Shown here one piece after another: positions 22,461 through 26,681 of a stretch of 26,681 bases of DNA. A program made the position numbers and the translations under genes. The DNA comes from Pseudomonadota bacterium (GTDB taxonomy: Bacteria > Pseudomonadota > Alphaproteobacteria > Rhizobiales > Methylopilaceae): positions 1 through 26,681 of the forward strand of contig JAEZCD010000207.1 of the NCBI GenBank assembly GCA_023430145.1, given 5' to 3'. Each line of letters begins with the position of its first letter. Position 1 is the stretch's first letter. Under the pieces are notes generated by a model. It was not told where the DNA came from. It did no database searches and was given only the letters and a program-made list of their open reading frames with translations.

Positions 22461-23870
22461 TTAAGCGGGCGAGCGTCCGCACAGCGTCGCCAGATGCTTG
22501 TCGAGGTTGCGCGGCTTCGGCGGCGGCATTTCTTGCACCACCGGCTTGCCCCAGCCGGGCTCGGCGCAGACCTTGCCGTCCTTGGCGACGATCCGGCCGC
22601 GCACCAGCGTCGCCACCGGCCAGCCCTTCACGGCCATGCCCTCATAGGCCGAGACCTTGCCGCGCGAGGCGAGGCGGGCGGAGGTCAGCGTCTCGGTGCG
22701 GTCCATGTCGACGAGGACGAGATCGGCGTCGGCGCCGGGGGCGATGACGCCCTTGCGGCCGTAGAGGCCCCAGGCGCGGGCGGGGTTGGCCGAGCTCACC
22801 TGGACGTAGCGGTTCAGGTCGAAGCGGCCCTGGTTGACGGCGTTCATCATCAGCGGCACCGAGCTTTCGAGGCCCGGGAAGCCGCAGGAGAGATCCCAGA
22901 TCCGCTCGCCGAACTTCTCCTTCGGGTCGTGCGGCGCGTGGTCGGTGGCGAGGAAATCGATCAGCCCGTCGCGCAGCGCCGCCAGCAGCGGCGCCTGGTG
23001 GAAGCGCTCGCGGATCGGCGGGTTCATGCGCAGCACCTCGCCGCCCGGCGCCTCCATGTCCTCGACGGCGCGGAACAAATATTGCGGCAGCGTCTCGACG
23101 GTCAGGTCGACGCCCCGCTCCTTGAAGAAGCGGATGTAGGGCAGGCTCAGCGAAGAACTCTCGTGGACGATGTGGATGCGGGCGCCGGTCCACTCGGCGA
23201 GGATGCAGCTCTTGGTCAGCGCCTCGAGCGCGACGACATCGGTGCGGGCGAGGAGGTGCGCGGCGCGCTCGTTGCGTCCGGCGGCCTTCAGCCGCTCCTC
23301 GCGCCAGAACAGGATCGGCGAGTTCTCGGCGTGGATCGCGCAGCGCTTGCCGATGCGCGCCAGGATCTCGAAGCCCTCGAGCACCGCCCCGTCCGAGGGA
23401 CAGGGCAGATTGCCGGTGGTGTTGCCGAGGAACAGCTTGAAGCCGATCGCGCCGGCTTCGGCCATCGGCTCCAGCTGGTCGAGATTGTCCTCGGCCAGCA
23501 CTCCGTAGATGCCGAAGTCGACCACCGACTTCGCCGACGCGAGCGCCAGCTTCCGCTGATAATTCTCGACGGAATCGACGGCCGGGCTCGTGTTCGGCAT
23601 GTCGAAGACGGTGGTGTTGCCGCCGATCGCCGCCGCGAACGAGCCCGTCTGCCAGTCCTCCTTGTACTCCATGCCCGGCTCGCGGAAGTGGACATGGTCG
23701 TCGATTACGCCGGGCAGCACGTGCTTGCCCGTCGCGTCGAGGATGGACGCCGCCTCGCCCTCGAACGCGCCGACCGACACGATCCGGCCGTCATGAACGA
23801 CGATGTCGGCCTGGAAGGTGAGGTTTTCCGTCACCACCGTGCCGCCGCGAACGATCAGGTCGGGCTTCAT
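22461..23870 (-). CDS. Cyclic amidohydrolase (dihydroorotase/allantoinase/hydantoinase family)
   Basis: A 469-residue TIM-barrel binuclear metal hydrolase that opens cyclic amides (dihydroorotate, allantoin, hydantoins). The metal ligands are all present: His59 and His61 in VIDDHVHFREPG, the carbamylated Lys145 in GFKLFLGN, His180 in AIHAEN, His236 in HIVHESSS and Asp310 in ATDHAPH. The small beta-sandwich domain is formed by the N-terminus and by the C-terminus (GADADLVLVDMD...). The position inside a catabolic operon, away from pyrimidine genes, argues against a biosynthetic PyrC role. Allantoinase or hydantoinase-like activity is more likely, but I cannot choose between them by eye. The start ATG at 23870 has GGAG about ten bases upstream, 14 bp after soxG. 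Confidence 0.9.
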   Translation of the reverse strand: MKPDLIVRGGTVVTENLTFQADIVVHDGRIVSVGAFEGEAASILDATGKHVLPGVIDDHVHFREPGMEYKEDWQTGSFAAAIGGNTTVFDMPNTSPAVDSVENYQRKLALASAKSVVDFGIYGVLAEDNLDQLEPMAEAGAIGFKLFLGNTTGNLPCPSDGAVLEGFEILARIGKRCAIHAENSPILFWREERLKAAGRNERAAHLLARTDVVALEALTKSCILAEWTGARIHIVHESSSLSLPYIRFFKERGVDLTVETLPQYLFRAVEDMEAPGGEVLRMNPPIRERFHQAPLLAALRDGLIDFLATDHAPHDPKEKFGERIWDLSCGFPGLESSVPLMMNAVNQGRFDLNRYVQVSSANPARAWGLYGRKGVIAPGADADLVLVDMDRTETLTSARLASRGKVSAYEGMAVKGWPVATLVRGRIVAKDGKVCAEPGWGKPVVQEMPPPKPRNLDKHLATLCGRSPA

Positions 23871-23884
23871 CTAGAAAATCTCCG

Positions 23885-24349
23885 TCAGGCGGTCTCGAAC
23901 TCGACGAGGGCATCTTCCAGCCAGCGGCGAAGGCTCTCGGCACCGCTGCGCGCGACGTAGAGGTCGCAGCCGTCGGCGCCGTCGGGCATGCGCAAGAGGA
24001 CATTGAAGCGCGCGAACAGGGTCGCGGCATAGCGGCGGCGCACGAAGTCGGCACCGAAAACATCGATGCCGCAGCCCTTGGCGACGACGTCCCGCCAGCG
24101 CGGATGGCGCAGTCTCAGGACGATGCGGGACGACGACAGGTCGACGATCGCCGCGGCTCCCGGGGCGAGGCCATCGGGCGCGGCGAGGCGCGCGCCGTCG
24201 CGGGAGAGCAGCCACCAGCGCCGGGGGGCGATCTCAAGGATGTCGGCGCCGCGCACCGCCTCCACGCGCTCGCGCACGCCCTCCCCGTAGACGAGCGCGT
24301 CGACCTGCAGGATGCCGGCGGCGTGGCTGGAGATGACCGGGTCAGGCAC
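23885..24349 (-). CDS. soxG: Sarcosine oxidase gamma subunit-like protein SoxG
   Basis: A 154-residue protein that begins with GTG at 24349, overlapping the last codons and stop of soxA by 8 bp; AAAGGCGA lies just upstream. A longer open frame (to 24448) is only a shadow of soxA. The conserved gamma-subunit features are weak but present. They are an early DALVYG...VEAVRGADILEIAPRRWWLLSRDGARL block, followed by VDLSSSRIVLRLRHPRWRDVVAKGCGIDV, where the substrate-channel side of the aminomethyltransferase-like fold is expected, and a C-terminal helix. In heterotetrameric sarcosine oxidases SoxG packs against SoxA. It is somewhat short for the family (commonly 180-205 residues), so identification rests partly on gene order. 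Confidence 0.8.
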   Translation of the reverse strand: MPDPVISSHAAGILQVDALVYGEGVRERVEAVRGADILEIAPRRWWLLSRDGARLAAPDGLAPGAAAIVDLSSSRIVLRLRHPRWRDVVAKGCGIDVFGADFVRRRYAATLFARFNVLLRMPDGADGCDLYVARSGAESLRRWLEDALVEFETA

Positions 24350-26681
24350 GGGCGCGGTCGCCTTTCGGGTCGACGAAGGCCGGATCCACCACCTCGACCG
24401 CGACGCATTCGTCGGCGAGCGGGAAGGCCGCATGGACGATCTCGCCACGCCGCTTCCGTCCCCCCGACACGAGGGCCAGCGCGATCGGATGGCCGAGCGT
24501 CGCGCTGTACGCGGCCGAGGTGATGCGGCCGATCGCCGGCACGGGCTCTTTCGCCGGGGTCGGCGGGGCAGGCTCGGCCAGAAGATGCGCGCCCGCCCGC
24601 AGCGGCGCCCGGCGGTCGACCGGCACGAGGCCGACGAGGCGCGGCCGTTCCGGCGCCATCAGGCCGGGCCGGGCGAGCGCCGGCTTGCCGAGATAGGGCT
24701 TCGACTTGCTCAAGAGCCAGCCGAGCCCGAGATCCTGCGGCGTCGTCCGCCCGTCGATCTCGCCGCCGGCGACAAACCCCTTCTCGATGCGCAGCACGCC
24801 CATCGCCTCGGTCCCGAAGGGGCAGAGGCCGAACTCCGTGCCGGCCGCGACGAGTCGCCGCCAGGTGTCGAGCCCGTGCTCGGCCGGCACGTTCACCTCG
24901 TAGGCGAGCTCGCCCGAGAAGCTGACCCGGAACAGCCGCGCCGGCACGCCGCCGACGGTGCAGGCCTTCATGCCGAGGAAGGGCAGCGCGGCGTTCGAGA
25001 TGTCCTCGGCGACGAGCGTGCTCAGAACATCCCGCGCGCGAGGGCCGGCGAGCGCCATCACTGCCCAGTTCTCGGTGACGTCGGTGATGGCGAGCCGCAG
25101 GTCCGGCCAGTAGCGCTGGTGCAGCAGCTCGAGATAGGCGAGCACGTGATCGATGTGGCCGGTGCTCGCCGTGAGATGAAAATGGTCGGCGGCGAGGCGG
25201 CAGGCGACGCCGTCGTCCATCACGAGCCCATCCTCGCGCAGCATCACCGAATAGCGGGCGCGGCCCGGCTCGAGATCGCCGACGTCGTTCGCATAGACGC
25301 GGTCGAGGAAGGTCGCGGCGTCCGGCCCCTGCACGTCGATCTTGCCGAGCGTCGTGACATCGACGAGACCGGCGCTCTGGCGGACCGTACGCACCTCCCG
25401 GTTCACCGTGTCCGCAACGGCCTCGCCGGGCCGCGGATAGAGTTGCGGCCGCAGCCAGAGGCCGTTCTCGACGAGGCGCGCGCCGACCTCGACGTGCCAG
25501 GCATGCATCGGCGTGAGCCGCACGGGCGCGTAATCATAGCCGACGCCGCGGCCGGCAAGCGCACCGATCGTGACCGGCGACACCGGCGGCCGGAAGGTGG
25601 TGGTGCCCACCTCGCCCGGACTCGTCCCCTGCAGCGCGCTCATCAGCGTGAGGCCGGCGAGGTTGCTGGTCTTGCCCTGGTCGGTGCCCATGCCGAGCGT
25701 CGTGTAGCGCTTCAGATGCTCGACCGAGACGAAGCCCTCGGCCCGCGCCAGCGCGACGTCGGCGACGGTGACGTCGGTCTGGAGATCGACGAACTGCTTC
25801 TTCGGCCGCGTCGGGACGCCGGGTGCCTGCGTCACGCCGAGCCGCGGCGCGAAACCGCCATCGTCGCAGCGCGGGATCGAGAAAAGCGCAGCGTCGAAGC
25901 CGCACAGCTCGGCAGCGCTGGCGCCCGCCTCGAAGCCGTCCGACAGGCAGCCGGCGAGATCGCCGGTGCCGCGTGCCCCGCCGACCGAGCACTCGGCCTG
26001 CACTGGCCTGCCCGGCAGGAACGCGCCCGTCGCCGGGTCGTAGACGGGCCGCGCGCCGGTCTGGCTGTGCAGGTGGATCGCCGGCGTCCAGCCGGCCGAG
26101 ACGCAGACGAGATCGCAGTCGATGCGCCGGCTCGCCCCGCCGCCGGCCGGGGCGACGTCGACGGAGCGGACACGGTGACGCCCGCGCGTGGCGACGATCT
26201 CGTGGCCCGGCAAGAGCTCGATGCCGGCGCCGCGCAGGCTCGCGCGCGCCGCGGCGCCCGGCTCGGCGCGCGGGTCGATCACGGCGGCGACCTCGATGCC
26301 GGCGTCCGCCAGTTCCGCAGCGGTGCGATAGGCGTCGTCGGAGGCCGTGTAGACCACCGCCCGGCGGCCCGGCGCGACGGCATATTCGTTGAGATAGGCG
26401 CGTACAGCGCCGGCCAGCATGATGCCGGGGCGATCATTGTCCGGGAAGGTCAGCGGCTGCTCGATCGCGCCGGTGGCGAGGACCACGCGGCGGGCGCGAA
26501 CGAGGCGCAGCGTCTCGCGCCAGGCGCCGTCCCGCCCGTGGCCGGATGTGTCGACGACGGCGACGAGGTTGGCGTCGTAGTAGCCGAACGCGGTCGCGTC
26601 CCGGCGCAGCGTCACGTTGGGCAGCGCCTGCAGCTCCGCGACGGCGCCCGCGAGCCAGTCCGCGGCCGGCCGGTCCTCGAT
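24342..26681 (-). CDS. soxA: Sarcosine oxidase alpha subunit SoxA-like protein (5' end outside window)
   Basis: About 779 codons are visible; full-length SoxA is near 1000 residues, so the N-terminus lies beyond the right edge. The heterotetrameric enzyme oxidatively demethylates sarcosine or similar N-methyl amino acids and passes the methylene group to tetrahydrofolate. Visible parts, in order, begin with the FAD/NAD-binding disulfide-oxidoreductase-like domain (VVLATGAIEQPLTFPDNDRPG, then GRRAVVYTASDDAYRTAAEL). The linker LKRYTTLGMGTDQGKTSN is a strong SoxA hallmark. Last is the GcvT-like folate-binding aminomethyltransferase domain (QSAGLVDVTTLGKIDVQGPDAATFLDRVY ... RIEKGFVAGGEIDGRTTPQDLGLGWLL). 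The ATG at 26615 is internal. The related SoxB and SoxD subunits should be encoded just outside the window. The true substrate may differ from sarcosine. Confidence 0.95.
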   Translation of the reverse strand: MEDRPAADWLAGAVAELQALPNVTLRRDATAFGYYDANLVAVVDTSGHGRDGAWRETLRLVRARRVVLATGAIEQPLTFPDNDRPGIMLAGAVRAYLNEYAVAPGRRAVVYTASDDAYRTAAELADAGIEVAAVIDPRAEPGAAARASLRGAGIELLPGHEIVATRGRHRVRSVDVAPAGGGASRRIDCDLVCVSAGWTPAIHLHSQTGARPVYDPATGAFLPGRPVQAECSVGGARGTGDLAGCLSDGFEAGASAAELCGFDAALFSIPRCDDGGFAPRLGVTQAPGVPTRPKKQFVDLQTDVTVADVALARAEGFVSVEHLKRYTTLGMGTDQGKTSNLAGLTLMSALQGTSPGEVGTTTFRPPVSPVTIGALAGRGVGYDYAPVRLTPMHAWHVEVGARLVENGLWLRPQLYPRPGEAVADTVNREVRTVRQSAGLVDVTTLGKIDVQGPDAATFLDRVYANDVGDLEPGRARYSVMLREDGLVMDDGVACRLAADHFHLTASTGHIDHVLAYLELLHQRYWPDLRLAITDVTENWAVMALAGPRARDVLSTLVAEDISNAALPFLGMKACTVGGVPARLFRVSFSGELAYEVNVPAEHGLDTWRRLVAAGTEFGLCPFGTEAMGVLRIEKGFVAGGEIDGRTTPQDLGLGWLLSKSKPYLGKPALARPGLMAPERPRLVGLVPVDRRAPLRAGAHLLAEPAPPTPAKEPVPAIGRITSAAYSATLGHPIALALVSGGRKRRGEIVHAAFPLADECVAVEVVDPAFVDPKGDRARA

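Noticed and set aside
22461..23870. Assignment of the cyclic amidohydrolase as the biosynthetic dihydroorotase PyrC
   Set aside because: The metal-site motifs fit several subfamilies, but there are no pyrimidine genes nearby and it sits in a sox-led catabolic operon, so a specific pyrC name is not justified.

Overview
The window is about 26.7 kb of very GC-rich chromosomal DNA. Codon use, the divergence of RpoN, and dispersed palindromes carrying the motif gcaatccag with its complement point to an alphaproteobacterium, most likely of the order Hyphomicrobiales (Rhizobiales). This placement is an inference; there is no rRNA gene in the window to confirm it.

Left third (1-7036), housekeeping. 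It holds the 3' part of mutS, an AT-richer island with a stand-alone secreted GLUG-repeat protein, a convergent SAM-dependent methyltransferase, a 490-bp hairpin-rich non-coding stretch, a short RNase D-type exonuclease, and rpoN (sigma-54). The genes that commonly flank rpoN in this group (lptC-lptA-lptB, hpf, ptsN) are absent.

Middle (7037-18762), nutrient uptake and catabolism. A LysR regulator is divergent from an enolase-superfamily (mandelate racemase/muconate lactonizing type) enzyme, which leads a complete TRAP transporter operon, dctPQM. This operon runs head-on into a second complete dctPQM operon on the other strand. The second operon ends with a metal-dependent hydrolase-like (DUF6282-type) gene and is preceded by a D-amino-acid dehydrogenase (dadA) gene. 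A tandem pair of long palindromes sits in the convergent gap between the two transporter units. An orphan Bug/TctC-type binding protein follows on the plus strand.

Right third (18778-26681), all minus strand. The transcription order is soxA (5' end outside the window), soxG, a dihydroorotase/allantoinase-type cyclic amidohydrolase, a MetC-type PLP lyase, an SDR oxidoreductase, then an isolated polysaccharide flippase. The first five are tightly packed and look like one catabolic operon. soxB and soxD would be expected just beyond the right edge.

Taken together, the region from 7 kb to the right edge reads as an uptake-and-breakdown island for small organic acids and N-methylated, cyclic-amide or D-amino acids. 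TRAP and Bug proteins capture the substrates, and the enolase-superfamily enzyme, DadA, the sarcosine-oxidase-like complex, the amidohydrolase and the lyase process them. The actual substrates cannot be read from the sequence. No CRISPR array, transposase, phage gene, tRNA or rRNA was seen.
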